Made by a program: the position numbers and the translations under genes. From positions 1,736,001-1,800,000 of the forward strand of contig NZ_CP096032.1 of assembly GCF_023115425.1 (NCBI RefSeq): DNA of 64,000 nt, in the 5' to 3' direction. This DNA is from Synechococcus sp. A10-1-5-1. GTDB taxonomy: Bacteria; Cyanobacteriota; Cyanobacteriia; PCC-6307; Cyanobiaceae. Below are positions 29,168 to 38,465 of this stretch, in pieces. The number at the start of each line of letters is the position of its first letter. Position 1 is the stretch's first letter. The notes below the pieces were generated by a model. That model was not told the origin of the DNA and made no database searches. It saw only the letters and a program-made list of their open reading frames with translations.

Positions 29168-31874
29168 TTCCTACGCCGCTGGCCCCGCCAGCCTCACCAC
29201 GGTTCCTGATCGCTTCAGCGATGCCGGCTGGGACCTGCTGCTGGCCAGCCAAGAGCAGGCCCGTCGCTGGCGTCACGGCGAGATGAATGTCGAGCACCTC
29301 CTGCAGGTGCTGCTGAATGACGAGCGCTACGCCACCTGGGTCGATCCCCTGCCGCTCGATTCCTCCCGTCTGCTGGATCAGCTGGATGACTTCTGTGCTG
29401 ACCAACCCACCAGCAGTGCCAGGGACCTCTTTGTCGGTGAGGACCTGGAACTGCTCCTGGAGGAGGCCGATCGCCAGCGGGGCCAATGGGGTTCCCGCTT
29501 TCTCGATGTCCCCCATCTTCTGGCGGCCCTACTGGACGATCGCCGCATCGCGGGGCCCCTGTTGCAGCAGCAGGGGCTGGCTCCCGAAGATCTGCGTCGT
29601 TCCGTTCCCAGGCCGGCACCGGCGCCCAGTGCCCCACCGCAACCAGTGGTGGAGCCAGCTGCTCCGGAGCGCCCCTCCCGCAGTGCGCCAGCGATTGAGG
29701 CGACCCCCAGCAGCGAAAACGGCCTCAAGCTTGAGCAGGAGCCCGCGGCCCTTGAGCAGTTTGGACGGGATCTCACAGCTGCCGCCCGGGCGGGCGATCT
29801 GGATCCAGTCATTGGACGCGATACCGAAATCCGGCGCCTCATGCAGGTGCTCTCGCGCCGCGGCAAGAACAACCCGGTCTTGATCGGGGAGCCCGGCGTG
29901 GGCAAGACAGCCATTGCTGAGCTGTTGGCGCAGCGGATCGTCGCTGGGGAAGTGCCCGATGCCCTCAAGGGTCAGCGTCTTGTGTCCCTGGATCTGGGGG
30001 CCCTGATCGCCGGCGCGAAGTTCCGCGGTCAATTTGAAGAGCGCCTGCGCAGCGTGCTCAAGGAGGTGCGCGAGGCCGAGGGCGCTGAGGCGGGCGGCGT
30101 GATTCTTTTTATTGACGAGCTCCATAACGTTGTCGGGCCGGAGCGCTCCAACAGCGATGCCGGCAGCATCCTTAAACCCGCCTTGGCCCGGGGCGACTTG
30201 CGCTGTATCGGCGCCACCACCCCTGAGGAATACAGCCGCACTGTTGAGAAGGATCCCGCCCTCAACCGGCGTTTTCAGCAGGTCCTGATCAAGGAGCCCA
30301 GCCTGGAGGAGAGCACCCTGATTCTGCGGGGCTTGAAGGAGCGTTACGAGCTGCACCACGGGGTGGCCATCACCGATGGCGCCGTTGTGGCCTCGGCCCG
30401 CCTGGCGGATCGCTACATCTCCGATCGCTGTCTGCCGGATTCCGCCATCGATCTGATCGATGAGGCGGCTGCCCAGCTGCGGATGGAGGTCACCTCGAAG
30501 CCGCGTCTGGTGGAGGAGGCCGAGAGCGACCTGCGTCGGGTTGAGTTGGCCCTGCTCTCTGCGGAGAGTGCCCCAGAAGCCGAACGGGTGGCGCTGCAGC
30601 AACAGCGCCGGCAGGTCAGCGAGACCCTGCAGGGTTTGCAGGAGCGCTGGTCAGCGGAGCGGGAGCAGTTGGCGGAGTTGCGTCAGCTCCTCGCCGACGA
30701 CGAAGCCCTGCGGCTGCAGATGGCCGAGGCCGAACGGGATGGCGATCTCGAGGAAGCGGCCCGGCTTCAGTACGACCAGCTGCATGGCGTGCAGCAGCGC
30801 CGCAGCGAATTGGAGGAGCAACTCCAGGCCAGTCAGCAGAGCGGGCAGTCCCTGCTGCGGGAACAAGTGGAGGAGGGGGACATCGCTGATGTGGTGGCCC
30901 GCTGGACGGGTATCCCGGTTCAGCGCTTGATGGCGGGTGAGCGTCAGAAGCTGCTGGAGCTCGAGCAGCGCCTGGCGCAGCGGGTGATCGGTCAAGGGGA
31001 GCCCGTGGGGGCGGTGGCCGCGGCGATTCGTCGCGCTCGCGCTGGCATGAAGGATCCCCGCCGTCCCGTGGGCTCGTTCCTGTTCCTGGGCCCCACCGGT
31101 GTGGGTAAGACCGAATTGGCCAAAGCTCTGGCGGCCTCCCTCTTCGATGAGGAAGAGGCCCTGGTGCGCCTGGACATGAGCGAGTTCATGGAGCGCAATG
31201 CTGTGGCCCGCCTGCTCGGAGCTCCTCCGGGCTACGTCGGCTACGAGGAGGGTGGCCAGCTCACCGAAGCCGTCCGGCGGCGTCCCTATGCGGTGCTGCT
31301 CCTCGATGAGGTGGAGAAGGCTCATCCGGATGTCTTCAACGTGCTGCTGCAGGTGCTTGATGACGGCCGCCTGACCGATTCCCAGGGCCGCACGGTCGAC
31401 TTCCGCCACACCGTGGTGGTCATGACCAGCAACCTGGCCAGCCGGGCGATCCTGGACGCCGCCCGCGGTCAGACCGACGCTCCGGCACTGGAAGAGCAGG
31501 TCGAGCGGGCCCTGGCGAGCCAGTTCAGACCGGAATTCCTCAATCGCATCGATGAGGTCATTCGCTTCCAACCCTTGGGGCCGGCCGATCTGCAGCGGAT
31601 TGTGCGTTTGCAGGTGGTGGAGTTGGCTCAGTTGCTGCAGGAGCAGGGACTGGCTCTACAGGTGGATGAGCCGGTCGTGGCGTGGCTGGCGGAACAGGGC
31701 TACGAGCCGGAATACGGAGCCCGGCCCCTCCGCCGCCTGCTGCGGCGTCAGATCGAGAACCCCTTGGCGACCCAGTTGCTCGAAGAGCGCTTCCTCGGGG
31801 CATCGGCCGTTCAGGTCAGCCTCGGGGAGGGAGGGCAAGCGCTTTGCTTCAAACCCATCTCAGGCCCTGAGTAG
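29157..31874 (+). CDS. clpB: ClpB-type AAA+ disaggregase, divergent paralogue
   Basis: This is a Hsp100 protein of 905 residues with two AAA+ modules: the first Walker A GEPGVGKT near 244, the second GPTGVGKT near 645, and [10 protein letters not shown] in the second module. A coiled-coil middle domain (about 395-525) marks it as ClpB rather than ClpA or ClpC. No ClpP-docking IGF/L loop was noticed. The N-domain (1-150) is poorly conserved, and a Pro/Ala/Ser-rich linker (about 150-185) precedes module 1. Cyanobacteria usually have a heat-inducible ClpB1 and a second constitutive ClpB2; this looks like the second type. The start at 29157 overlaps the gloA stop. Confidence 0.88.
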   Translation: MRPDSYAAGPASLTTVPDRFSDAGWDLLLASQEQARRWRHGEMNVEHLLQVLLNDERYATWVDPLPLDSSRLLDQLDDFCADQPTSSARDLFVGEDLELLLEEADRQRGQWGSRFLDVPHLLAALLDDRRIAGPLLQQQGLAPEDLRRSVPRPAPAPSAPPQPVVEPAAPERPSRSAPAIEATPSSENGLKLEQEPAALEQFGRDLTAAARAGDLDPVIGRDTEIRRLMQVLSRRGKNNPVLIGEPGVGKTAIAELLAQRIVAGEVPDALKGQRLVSLDLGALIAGAKFRGQFEERLRSVLKEVREAEGAEAGGVILFIDELHNVVGPERSNSDAGSILKPALARGDLRCIGATTPEEYSRTVEKDPALNRRFQQVLIKEPSLEESTLILRGLKERYELHHGVAITDGAVVASARLADRYISDRCLPDSAIDLIDEAAAQLRMEVTSKPRLVEEAESDLRRVELALLSAESAPEAERVALQQQRRQVSETLQGLQERWSAEREQLAELRQLLADDEALRLQMAEAERDGDLEEAARLQYDQLHGVQQRRSELEEQLQASQQSGQSLLREQVEEGDIADVVARWTGIPVQRLMAGERQKLLELEQRLAQRVIGQGEPVGAVAAAIRRARAGMKDPRRPVGSFLFLGPTGVGKTELAKALAASLFDEEEALVRLDMSEFMERNAVARLLGAPPGYVGYEEGGQLTEAVRRRPYAVLLLDEVEKAHPDVFNVLLQVLDDGRLTDSQGRTVDFRHTVVVMTSNLASRAILDAARGQTDAPALEEQVERALASQFRPEFLNRIDEVIRFQPLGPADLQRIVRLQVVELAQLLQEQGLALQVDEPVVAWLAEQGYEPEYGARPLRRLLRRQIENPLATQLLEERFLGASAVQVSLGEGGQALCFKPISGPE

Positions 31875-31961
31875 GACATCCGTTAGGGTGTTTGTTTGCC
31901 GGCGCGTGGGCTCAAACGCCGCGCGGCCCGCTGAAGGCTCAGCAGGCTTCGTGCTCTGCCT

Positions 31962-32234
31962 ATGAGGCTTTGCCTGATTTCCCCTGTGGAATCTTCATCC
32001 GTGGAATCTCAGACCGAACCACAAGTCACTCCCGACGAAGCTGCCGCCGCTGAACCGGTCAAAACCGGCTTTGTGGCGGACACCGTCGCTGAGCTGCGCA
32101 AGGTGGTTTGGCCGAGCCGTCAGCAGCTGTTTGGTGAATCAGTCGCGGTGATCTTGATGGTCACCATTTCGGCCTTCGCGATTGCAGCCATCGATCGCTT
32201 CTACAGCTGGGGAAGCGCCCAGGTGTTCCGCTGA
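31962..32234 (+). CDS. secE: Preprotein translocase subunit SecE
   Basis: This is the small essential subunit of the SecYEG channel. The acidic variable N-terminus (about 1-35) is followed by the conserved amphipathic stretch AELRKVVWPSRQQLFGES and one membrane helix (about residues 62-80). It is 90 residues from the ATG at 31962. An in-frame GTG at 31986 would give 82 residues, nearer the usual length, and neither has a clear ribosome-binding site, so the start is uncertain. It is the first gene of the block secE-nusG-rplK-rplA, an order kept across bacteria. Confidence 0.93.
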   Translation: MRLCLISPVESSSVESQTEPQVTPDEAAAAEPVKTGFVADTVAELRKVVWPSRQQLFGESVAVILMVTISAFAIAAIDRFYSWGSAQVFR

Positions 32235-32269
32235 CCCGCTGAATTTTTCGCCCTCTCTTCCCTTTGCCC

Positions 32270-32926
32270 GTGTCCGACGTCGACTTGACCACTGAAGAAT
32301 TCGCCGCGGCGGATCTGGCTGCCGACGCTGAACCCGCGGGTGTTGCCGCTGAAGGCCGGGCTCCGATTGCCCGTTGGTATGCCGTTCAGGTGGCCTCTAG
32401 CTGCGAGAAAAAAGTCAAGGCCACCCTTGAGCAGCGGGCCGTCACCCTCGGCGTTGATAACCGCATTCTCGAGATCGAAATCCCCCAGACCCCTGCGGTC
32501 AAGCTCAAGAAAGACGGCAGCCGCACGAGCACCGAAGAAAAGGTGTTCCCGGGTTACGTCCTGGTTCGGATGGTCCTCGATGAAGACACGATGATGGCGG
32601 TTCGGAGCACCCCCAACGTGATCAATTTCGTGGGTGCGGAGGATCGCCGTGCCACCGGCAAGGTTCGCGGTCACATCAAGCCTCGTCCCCTCAGCCGCCA
32701 GGAGGTGGATCGCATCTTCAAGCGGGCTGCCGAGAAGAAGCCTGTAGTGAAGGTGGATCTCGCCGAAGGCGATCAAATTTTGGTGACGGCAGGTCCCTTC
32801 AAAGACTTCCAGGGCGAAGTCATCGAGGTGTCTGGCGATCGCAACAAGCTCAAGGCCTTGCTCTCGATCTTCGGCCGGGAAACACCGGTGGAACTCGAGT
32901 TCTCTCAGATCAGCAAACAAAGCTGA
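32270..32926 (+). CDS. nusG: Transcription termination/antitermination factor NusG
   Basis: It binds RNA polymerase as a processivity factor and links it to Rho or the ribosome. The NGN domain starts at ARWYAVQVASSCEKKV and contains VFPGYVLVRMVLDE. The C-terminal KOW domain has EGDQILVTAGPFKDFQGEV. It is 218 residues, with an acidic cyanobacterial N-terminal extension of about 35. I chose the GTG at 32270; a TTG two codons upstream is also possible. Confidence 0.96.
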   Translation: MSDVDLTTEEFAAADLAADAEPAGVAAEGRAPIARWYAVQVASSCEKKVKATLEQRAVTLGVDNRILEIEIPQTPAVKLKKDGSRTSTEEKVFPGYVLVRMVLDEDTMMAVRSTPNVINFVGAEDRRATGKVRGHIKPRPLSRQEVDRIFKRAAEKKPVVKVDLAEGDQILVTAGPFKDFQGEVIEVSGDRNKLKALLSIFGRETPVELEFSQISKQS

Positions 32927-33044
32927 TTGCCGTGCGGCCGTCTCCCTGCGGAGGGCGGCCTAAGGCGGTGCTTCGGTTTCCGGAGTCCGCCGCACACGCT
33001 GCCCTAGGGTCGCGGATCCGCAGATTGCTCAAGACGCCAGGACG

Positions 33045-33470
33045 ATGGCAAAAAAAGTTGTAGCTGTGATCAAGCTGGCGCTCGATGCCGGCAAAGCAAA
33101 CCCCGCGCCACCGGTGGGCCCCGCCCTCGGTCAGCACGGCGTCAACATCATGGCGTTCTGCAAGGAGTACAACGCTCGGACGCAGGACAAAGCCGGATAC
33201 GTGATTCCGGTGGAGATCTCGGTCTTTGAAGACCGCAGCTTCACCTTCATCACCAAGACCCCTCCCGCTTCCGTGCTGATCGTGAAGGCAGCCGGAATCG
33301 CCAAGGGTGCCGCCACCTCTTCCAAGGGTTCTGTCGGGGCCATAAGCCGCGCACAACTCGAAGAGATCGCCAAGACCAAGCTGCCTGACCTCAACTGCAC
33401 CAGCGTTGAGTCGGCCATGCGCATCATCGAAGGCACCGCCCGCAACATGGGCGTTGCTGTGAAGGACTGA
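33045..33470 (+). CDS. rplK: Ribosomal protein L11
   Basis: This is the GTPase-centre protein of the 50S subunit. It is 141 residues: the N-terminal domain has [23 protein letters not shown] and the C-terminal RNA-binding domain ends with [13 protein letters not shown]. 118 bases separate it from nusG. That gap holds GC-rich self-complementary sequence (around 32937-32962) that may be a leader hairpin, but I could not define an L1 binding site in it. Confidence 0.98.
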   Translation: MAKKVVAVIKLALDAGKANPAPPVGPALGQHGVNIMAFCKEYNARTQDKAGYVIPVEISVFEDRSFTFITKTPPASVLIVKAAGIAKGAATSSKGSVGAISRAQLEEIAKTKLPDLNCTSVESAMRIIEGTARNMGVAVKD

Positions 33471-33555
33471 GCCTCGGGTTAATCCCGGCTTATCCATTCC
33501 TTTCTGTTCCTTAGCGGGGGAGAGCTCTTGAGCTCGTTTGCACCCCATTCCTGAC

Positions 33556-34263
33556 ATGCCCAAACTCTCCAAGCGCTACTCCGCCGCCGTCGGCAAGGTC
33601 GAAGAACGCGTCTACGCCCCGCAAGAGGCCGTTGATCTGGTGAAGGCCAACGCCACCGCCAAGTTCGACGAAACCGTCGAGGCCCACGCCCGTCTCGGGA
33701 TCGACCCCAAGTACACCGACCAGCAACTGCGGACCACCGTTGCGCTGCCCCACGGCACCGGTCAGAGCATCCGGATCGCTGTGATCGCCCGCGGTGAAAA
33801 GGTCGCAGAAGCCAAGGCGGCTGGTGCTGATCTGGCCGGTGATGACGATCTGGTCGAAACCATTTCCAAGGGTGAGATGGAGTTCGATCTACTGATCGCT
33901 ACCCCGGACATGATGCCCAAGGTGGCCAAGCTGGGTCGCGTCCTCGGCCCCCGTGGCCTGATGCCGAACCCCAAGGCCGGCACCGTCACGACCGACCTGG
34001 CCTCTGCCATTAACGAGTTCAAGGCCGGCAAACTCGAGTTCCGTGCTGACCGCACCGGCATCGTCCACGTGCGTTTCGGTAAGGCCAGCTTTGATGCGGC
34101 CAAGCTGCTGGATAACCTGAAGGCCCTGCAGGAGACCATCGACCGCAACAAGCCCAGCGGTGCGAAGGGTCGCTACTGGAAGAGCCTGTACATCACCTCC
34201 ACCATGGGTCCTTCCGTGGAAGTGGACGTGACTGCACTGCAGGACATCAAGCAAGAGGGCTGA
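33556..34263 (+). CDS. rplA: Ribosomal protein L1
   Basis: This protein forms the L1 stalk at the E site and in many bacteria represses its own operon. It is 235 residues from the ATG at 33556; an upstream ATG at 33538 would add six residues. [20 protein letters not shown] is the family signature. It is followed by a perfect 11-bp hairpin that should end most transcription before rplJ. Confidence 0.98.
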   Translation: MPKLSKRYSAAVGKVEERVYAPQEAVDLVKANATAKFDETVEAHARLGIDPKYTDQQLRTTVALPHGTGQSIRIAVIARGEKVAEAKAAGADLAGDDDLVETISKGEMEFDLLIATPDMMPKVAKLGRVLGPRGLMPNPKAGTVTTDLASAINEFKAGKLEFRADRTGIVHVRFGKASFDAAKLLDNLKALQETIDRNKPSGAKGRYWKSLYITSTMGPSVEVDVTALQDIKQEG

Positions 34264-34283
34264 TCGTCCCCGTCCCTCTGCTC

Positions 34284-34312
34284 AAAGCCCCCGCTTCGGC
34301 GGGGGCTTTGTT
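34284..34312 (+). terminator. Terminator between rplA and rplJ
   Basis: AAAGCCCCCGC (34284-34294) and GCGGGGGCTTT (34299-34309) form a perfect 11-bp stem capped by a TTCG tetraloop, followed by GTT. The short T tract on the plus strand suggests partial read-through or a bidirectional element. Confidence 0.8.
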
Positions 34313-34324
34313 GTATGTTCGTTC

Positions 34325-34551
34325 TCTGGCAAATGCCAGAAGGGTTACGCGCCCTACCCAAGACAGCAGGTCGAATTCCTGTTCTGCTCGCAGAACTTGA
34401 GTCCTTAAACCCTGCCGAGGTGTCCGCGACGGTTTTTCTCACCAGGGCTCTCTCGGGAGTTCGGGTTGGGCAAAGCAAGCCGCAGCCCCTCGAGTGCCAA
34501 CCGGTACTGGGGTTGCGTACCCGGCTTGTTCCCCTGATCCGTTCCTTAACC
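34325..34551 (+). promoter_or_regulatory. Ribosomal protein L10 leader (rplJ autoregulatory mRNA leader)
   Basis: The 240 bases before rplJ contain the core of the bacterial L10 leader: AGACAGCAGGT (34361-34371) and TTAAACCCTGCCGAGGTG (from 34405), in which GCAGG pairs with CCTGC. Perfect side hairpins are TCTGGC/GCCAGA (34325-34340) and GTTCTG/CAGAAC (34381-34396). In other bacteria the L10-L7/L12 complex binds this RNA and represses rplJ-rplL. A long frame running through it into rplJ is not coding. The match is from memory of the motif. Confidence 0.75.
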
Positions 34552-35085
34552 ATGGGCCGCACTCTGGAGAACAAGCAACAGATCGTCGAAGAGCTGAAGC
34601 AGCTCCTTGGCGAGGCCGAAATGGCGCTGGTCCTTGATTACAAGGGTCTGTCCATCAAGGAAATGTCTGATCTGCGGACCCGTCTGCAGGCCAGCAACGG
34701 TGTGTGCAAGGTGACCAAAAACACCTTGATGCGCCGTGCCATTGATGGCGATAGCGCTTGGTCGGAACTCGATTCCCTCCTCACCGGCACCAATGCCTTC
34801 GTGCTCGTTAAGGGCGACGTGGGTGGTGCGGTGAAAGCCGTTCAGTCCTTCCAGAAGGACACCAAGAAATCGGAAACGAAGGGCGGCCTTTTCGAAGGCA
34901 AGCTCCTTTCCCAATCCGAGATCAAGGCGATCGGGGATCTGCCCTCCAAGGAGGTGCTCATGGCGCAGATCGCAGGTGCGATCAACGCCGTGGCCACCAA
35001 GGTTGCTGTGGGCATCAACGAAGTTCCTTCCGGTCTTGCTCGGGCGCTCAAGCAGCACGCCGATGGCGAGGGCAAGGCCGACTGA
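34552..35085 (+). CDS. rplJ: Ribosomal protein L10
   Basis: This is the base of the L7/L12 stalk. It is 177 residues from the ATG at 34552. The N-terminal rRNA-binding domain has [18 protein letters not shown] and [12 protein letters not shown], and the C-terminal helices that hold L7/L12 dimers follow. The frame extends upstream to 34315, but that part is the L10 leader. It is co-transcribed with rplL, 62 bases downstream. Confidence 0.98.
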   Translation: MGRTLENKQQIVEELKQLLGEAEMALVLDYKGLSIKEMSDLRTRLQASNGVCKVTKNTLMRRAIDGDSAWSELDSLLTGTNAFVLVKGDVGGAVKAVQSFQKDTKKSETKGGLFEGKLLSQSEIKAIGDLPSKEVLMAQIAGAINAVATKVAVGINEVPSGLARALKQHADGEGKAD

Positions 35086-35147
35086 GGCCTGCTCTGCTGA
35101 GCTCTCCGATCCGACTGTTTTCACAGATCTGTTGCTGATTCCCAACC

Positions 35148-35534
35148 ATGTCTGCCACAACCGACCAAATTCTCGAGCAGCTGAAGTCCCTCTCCCTGCT
35201 GGAAGCCTCTGAGCTTGTCAAGCAGATCGAAGAGGCCTTCGGTGTGTCCGCCGCCGCTTCTGCTGGCGTCGTGATGGCTGCCCCCGCCGCTGGCGGTGCT
35301 GCTGAAGCTGCTGAAGAGAAGACCGAGTTCGACGTCCACCTCGAGGGCTTCGACGCTGCCGCCAAGATCAAGGTCCTCAAGGCCGTCCGCGAGGCCACCG
35401 GCCTGGGTCTGGGCGAAGCCAAGGCTCTTGTCGAAGGCGCTCCTTGCAACGTCAAGGAAGGCGTTTCCAAGGCCGACGCTGAAGCGATGAAGAAGTCCAT
35501 CGAAGAGGCCGGCGGCAAGGTCTCCCTCAAGTGA
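35148..35534 (+). CDS. rplL: Ribosomal protein L7/L12
   Basis: This is the multicopy acidic stalk protein that recruits translation factors. It is 128 residues: the N-terminal dimerisation helices ([20 protein letters not shown]), an Ala/Gly-rich hinge (about 40-60) and the C-terminal domain with [20 protein letters not shown] and [15 protein letters not shown]. Strong terminator sequence follows, closing the ribosomal block. Confidence 0.98.
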   Translation: MSATTDQILEQLKSLSLLEASELVKQIEEAFGVSAAASAGVVMAAPAAGGAAEAAEEKTEFDVHLEGFDAAAKIKVLKAVREATGLGLGEAKALVEGAPCNVKEGVSKADAEAMKKSIEEAGGKVSLK

Positions 35535-35575
35535 TCCCGCCGTGGGCTGCCTCGGCGGCCCACTCCTTCAACGCA

Positions 35576-35602
35576 GCCGGCCCTTTCGGGGGCCGGTTTT
35601 TT
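35576..35602 (+). terminator. Rho-independent terminator of rplJ-rplL
   Basis: CCGGCCC (35577-35583) pairs with GGGCCGG (35590-35596), followed directly by six Ts (35597-35602). It ends the plus-strand ribosomal transcript. Confidence 0.9.
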
Positions 35603-35625
35603 GTGTGCAGCGGTTGCTGAGCAAT

Positions 35626-35721
35626 AAAAAAGCCCCGCCGAAGGCAGGGCTTTGAGCCGGAACGCTTCTGGGAGTCTGTCCTCGTTTCGACCCCGGAAGT
35701 GGTGTTCCGCACTCCTCACAC
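35626..35721 (-). ncRNA. Candidate small RNA of about 96 nt, complementary to the Yfr1 motif
   Basis: Read on the minus strand, a TATGGT box (complement of 35727-35732) is placed to start a transcript near 35721. The transcript would begin GTGTGAGGAGTG. A long hairpin follows: CGGAAC/GTTCCG plus CTTCCGGG/CCCAGAAG (35658-35709), with a purine-rich loop containing CGAAACGAGGACAG. Four bases later a second hairpin, GCCCTGCC/GGCGGGGC, ends in six Ts (35626-35631). Hairpin plus terminator at about 95 nt is the build of picocyanobacterial sRNAs such as the Yfr2 group, but I cannot confirm membership. The first bases are the exact complement of CACTCCTCACAC (35710-35721 plus). It could also be the 3' end of the DUF3747 mRNA. 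Confidence 0.5.
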
Positions 35722-35726
35722 AGAAA

Positions 35727-35732
35727 ACCATA
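35727..35732 (-). promoter_or_regulatory. Possible -10 box for the candidate small RNA
   Basis: TATGGT on the minus strand matches the TAnnnT core of sigma-70-type -10 elements and ends six bases from the proposed RNA start at 35721. No good -35 is visible, as is common in picocyanobacteria. Confidence 0.35.
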
Positions 35733-35788
35733 CCGCTAGAGGAAAAGAGCAAGCCGCTGGTTCCGGCCGCTGTCTCAACTGTCCCTGA

Positions 35789-36454
35789 TCAGAATCGTGG
35801 CGTTTGCCCTCCGTAGGGGATGACCTGCAGGGCGATCGGGCCGCTGCCAGGACTGGTGCTCCCGTAGGCCGCCGGGGGGCGAGCTTGGTTGCGTTCCGCT
35901 TGGGCGATCAGTCCATCCAGGGGCTTGGGGTTGGCGAAATAGACGTGGCTCAGGCTGCGCTGGCCGTACATCCGCCGTTCGAGTTGCCAGCCGGGTTCCA
36001 GCTTGAGGGCCACAAAGCCGTCCCGGTCCCGTAGGGGAATCGCGCCACGGCCCACGACCAACTCCGTTGGGTGGCTGCCGGACATGGCCAGCAGCACCAG
36101 GGTGTTCCCTTGGCTCTCGAGCCGCAGGCGATAGCGGGGGGAGACATCGTCATCACCCACCCGTAGGGAATAGCCATTGCTGTCGAGGTAGCGGCTGCAG
36201 ATTCCGCTGAAGTTGAAGCGGTTCAGGGCCGGATCAATCAAGCCATCCCGCCGTTCCTCCCAGCACTTCGGCGCGGGCTTCAGCTGCTCCAGCACGAGCA
36301 ACTTCCATCCCTGGCTGCCCACCGGCTGTCCCAGCACGGCCAGGCGCTGTTGCTCGAGCGGTTGGCTTTGGAAGACCCCAGCTGCCGCTTGGCTGCCCAC
36401 CAAGCCTGCGCTCAGCAGAGCGAGACCCGCCCATGGGAGGTAGCTTCGCTGCAT
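35789..36454 (-). CDS. Exported DUF3747 domain protein
   Basis: It belongs to a cyanobacterial family of unknown function (DUF3747). It is 221 residues from the ATG at 36454. A signal peptide is clear (MQRSYLPWAGLALLSAGLVG, cleavage near SQAAA-GVF), so the protein is periplasmic or secreted. Family-like stretches are QPVGSQGWKLLVLEQLKPAPKCW, DPALNRFNFSGICSRYLDSNGYSLRV and LRLESQGNTLVLLA. The two cysteines (in PKCWEE and SGICSRY) could form a disulfide. The frame continues to 36535 but would then overlap the rnhA start; I rejected that extension. It is divergent from rnhA, with about 60 bases between. Confidence 0.88.
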   Translation of the reverse strand: MQRSYLPWAGLALLSAGLVGSQAAAGVFQSQPLEQQRLAVLGQPVGSQGWKLLVLEQLKPAPKCWEERRDGLIDPALNRFNFSGICSRYLDSNGYSLRVGDDDVSPRYRLRLESQGNTLVLLAMSGSHPTELVVGRGAIPLRDRDGFVALKLEPGWQLERRMYGQRSLSHVYFANPKPLDGLIAQAERNQARPPAAYGSTSPGSGPIALQVIPYGGQTPRF

Positions 36455-36515
36455 GGGATGTCTCCTGAGCTCCTGACGAGAGCTGTGTTGTACCGGATGT
36501 TGGGGGGCAAGCCCA

Positions 36516-37274
36516 GTGGTCAGTGATACGCCCAAGGTGGTGGCTGCCGCCTGTGATGGGGCCTGCAGCGGAAATCCCGGTCCCGGTGGCTGGGGCTGTT
36601 TGCTGCGTTTTGACGATGGCAGCGTTCAAGAGTTTGGCGGAGCTGATGCGAACACCACCAACAACCGCATGGAGCTCACGGCGGCCCTGACGCTGTTGGA
36701 GAAGTTGTCGGTCCTGCCTCGGCACCCGGATCTGAGCATCCGCACGGACTCCAAGTACCTGATCGATGGCTTCAGCAAGTGGATCAACGGCTGGAAGCGC
36801 AAGGGTTGGCGCACCGCCTCTGGAAGTCCAGTTCTGAATCGCGATCTCTGGGAGTCTCTCGATGCGGCGCGCATCCAGGGTTTACCCCTGACCTACGTCA
36901 AGGGCCACAGCGGCGACCCCGATAACGACCGCTGCGATGTCATCGCAGTGGCCTTCTCCAAGGGACAGTCCATCAGCCTGGCGGCAGGCGAGATCGTGGC
37001 GGCGCCCCCCGCTGTTGATCTGGCACCCCCGGCCTTGCAGCAGCTGCTGACGCGCCTGGAGCTGGCGGATCGTCTGGCCGAGGGCGAGTACGGCCTGAGC
37101 CTGATGGAGCTGGCCCAGCTGGTGGAGAAGCCCCTGAAGACCCTGGAGGGGCGTGAGGCGCCCTGGCGTTGGAGGGATTGGCAGGTCCTTCCCCTGGACG
37201 ATGGACGCTGGCGTCTTTGCCGTGACGCGTCAGGATCAGGGCGGCCCCATGGCGAGGAGCGACGAGATGGCTGA
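36516..37274 (+). CDS. rnhA: Ribonuclease HI with a C-terminal extension
   Basis: It cleaves RNA in RNA-DNA hybrids. The RNase H domain occupies about residues 7-150 with catalytic D14 ([13 protein letters not shown]), E53 (NRMELTA), D78 ([10 protein letters not shown]), H131 (KGHSGD) and D141 (RCDVIA). It is 252 residues, about 95 longer than the E. coli enzyme. The extra C-terminal part holds a helical region reading [19 protein letters not shown] followed by a Trp-rich strand region ([18 protein letters not shown]). It starts at a GTG at 36516. Its stop overlaps the pyrD start by eight bases. Confidence 0.93.
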   Translation: MVSDTPKVVAAACDGACSGNPGPGGWGCLLRFDDGSVQEFGGADANTTNNRMELTAALTLLEKLSVLPRHPDLSIRTDSKYLIDGFSKWINGWKRKGWRTASGSPVLNRDLWESLDAARIQGLPLTYVKGHSGDPDNDRCDVIAVAFSKGQSISLAAGEIVAAPPAVDLAPPALQQLLTRLELADRLAEGEYGLSLMELAQLVEKPLKTLEGREAPWRWRDWQVLPLDDGRWRLCRDASGSGRPHGEERRDG

Positions 37275-38427
37275 GGTCGGCACTGGATCGCTTTATCAGC
37301 GTTTTGTGGGCCCCCTGCTCAGCCGCGATGACGGGGCTGATGCCGAGCAGCTGAGCCAGCTCACCCTGCAGGCTCTGGGCCAGGCCTGCCTGCGCCGTAA
37401 CTGGCCCCTGGTCAGCAGCTCCCTGGCGGGACTGGGGGCGGAGCTCCAGCGCAAGGACCTGAGGCTGGAGCAGACGCTCTTTGGCTGTCGCTTCCTCAAC
37501 CCCGTCGGCCTGGCGGCTGGCTTTGACAAGAACGCTGTCGCCGCCGGCATCTGGCATCTCTTTGGCTTTGGCTTTGCCGAACTGGGGACCATCACCTGGC
37601 ATGCCCAGCCCGGCAATCCCCGGCCCCGTTTGTTCCGCTTGGCCGAGGAGCGGGCCGCCTTGAACCGCATGGGGTTCAACAACCAGGGAGCTTTGGCCGC
37701 GCGGCGCACCCTGGAGCGTCAGGCCCTGCCCGCGGCCGGTCAGCGTCCGGCGGTCCTGGGGATCAACCTGGGCAAGTCAAAGGTCACCCCCCTGGACATG
37801 GCTCCAGACGACTACGCCTCCTCCCTGGAGCTGCTAGCGCCCTTGGCTGATTACGCGGTGATCAATGTCAGCTCCCCCAATACCCCTGGGTTGCGGGAGC
37901 TCCAGGACGAGGTGCAGCTGCGGCGCCTGGTGGAGCGGTTGCGTCGCCTGCCGGCCTGCCCCCCGTTGCTGGTGAAGATCGCCCCGGACCTCGAGGACGA
38001 TGCCATCGATGCCATTGCCCGCCTGGCCTACGAGGAGGGCCTGGCCGGTGTGATTGCGGTCAATACCAGCCTGAATCGCCTTGGCCTCGAGGGGCGTCGC
38101 CTGGCGCAGACCGGCAAGACCTTGGCGGAGGAGGCGGGGGGATTGAGTGGTGCCCCCCTGCGGCAGCGTGCCCTGGAGGTGATGCGCCGCTTGCGGGTCA
38201 CCGCCGGTCCCAGCCTGCCCTTGATCGGAGTGGGCGGCATCGATTCCCCAGAGTCCGCCTGGGAGCGGATCACCGCTGGAGCCTCCCTGGTGCAGCTCTA
38301 CACCGGTTGGATCTACGGCGGACCGGCCCTGGTCCCCGAGATTCTGGAGGGGCTGAGCGCCCAACTTGATCGCCACGGTTTCCGCAACATCAGCGAAGCC
38401 GTTGGCTCTGGGGTGCCCTGGAGCTGA
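37267..38427 (+). CDS. pyrD: Dihydroorotate dehydrogenase (quinone), class 2
   Basis: It oxidises dihydroorotate to orotate in pyrimidine synthesis, passing electrons to membrane quinone. It is 386 residues from the ATG at 37267. The N-terminal amphipathic extension (about 1-60) that places class 2 enzymes at the membrane is present. [39 protein letters not shown] (with the catalytic serine) and LIGVGGI (FMN phosphate site) follow. ATGGCTGA overlap with rnhA suggests coupling. An ATG at 37249 is an alternative start. Confidence 0.96.
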   Translation: MAEVGTGSLYQRFVGPLLSRDDGADAEQLSQLTLQALGQACLRRNWPLVSSSLAGLGAELQRKDLRLEQTLFGCRFLNPVGLAAGFDKNAVAAGIWHLFGFGFAELGTITWHAQPGNPRPRLFRLAEERAALNRMGFNNQGALAARRTLERQALPAAGQRPAVLGINLGKSKVTPLDMAPDDYASSLELLAPLADYAVINVSSPNTPGLRELQDEVQLRRLVERLRRLPACPPLLVKIAPDLEDDAIDAIARLAYEEGLAGVIAVNTSLNRLGLEGRRLAQTGKTLAEEAGGLSGAPLRQRALEVMRRLRVTAGPSLPLIGVGGIDSPESAWERITAGASLVQLYTGWIYGGPALVPEILEGLSAQLDRHGFRNISEAVGSGVPWS

Positions 38428-38465
38428 AACCTCGATAGCTTGCGGCTAGAGCAAGCGGTAGGCGA

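Noticed and set aside
34315-34551. An N-terminal extension of RplJ by 79 residues
   Set aside because: The region carries the L10 leader motif and two perfect hairpins, and L10 starts at [11 protein letters not shown] in relatives.
35527-35712. A 61-codon minus-strand frame after rplL
   Set aside because: It runs through two terminators and the sRNA hairpin and has no ribosome site.
35658-35721. A plus-strand Yfr1 gene (hairpin followed by CACTCCTCACAC)
   Set aside because: The order hairpin-motif fits Yfr1, but no 3' hairpin with a T tract follows on the plus strand (only a weak GCCG/CGGC stem near 35749-35772). The minus-strand reading has both a -10 box and a terminator and is preferred.
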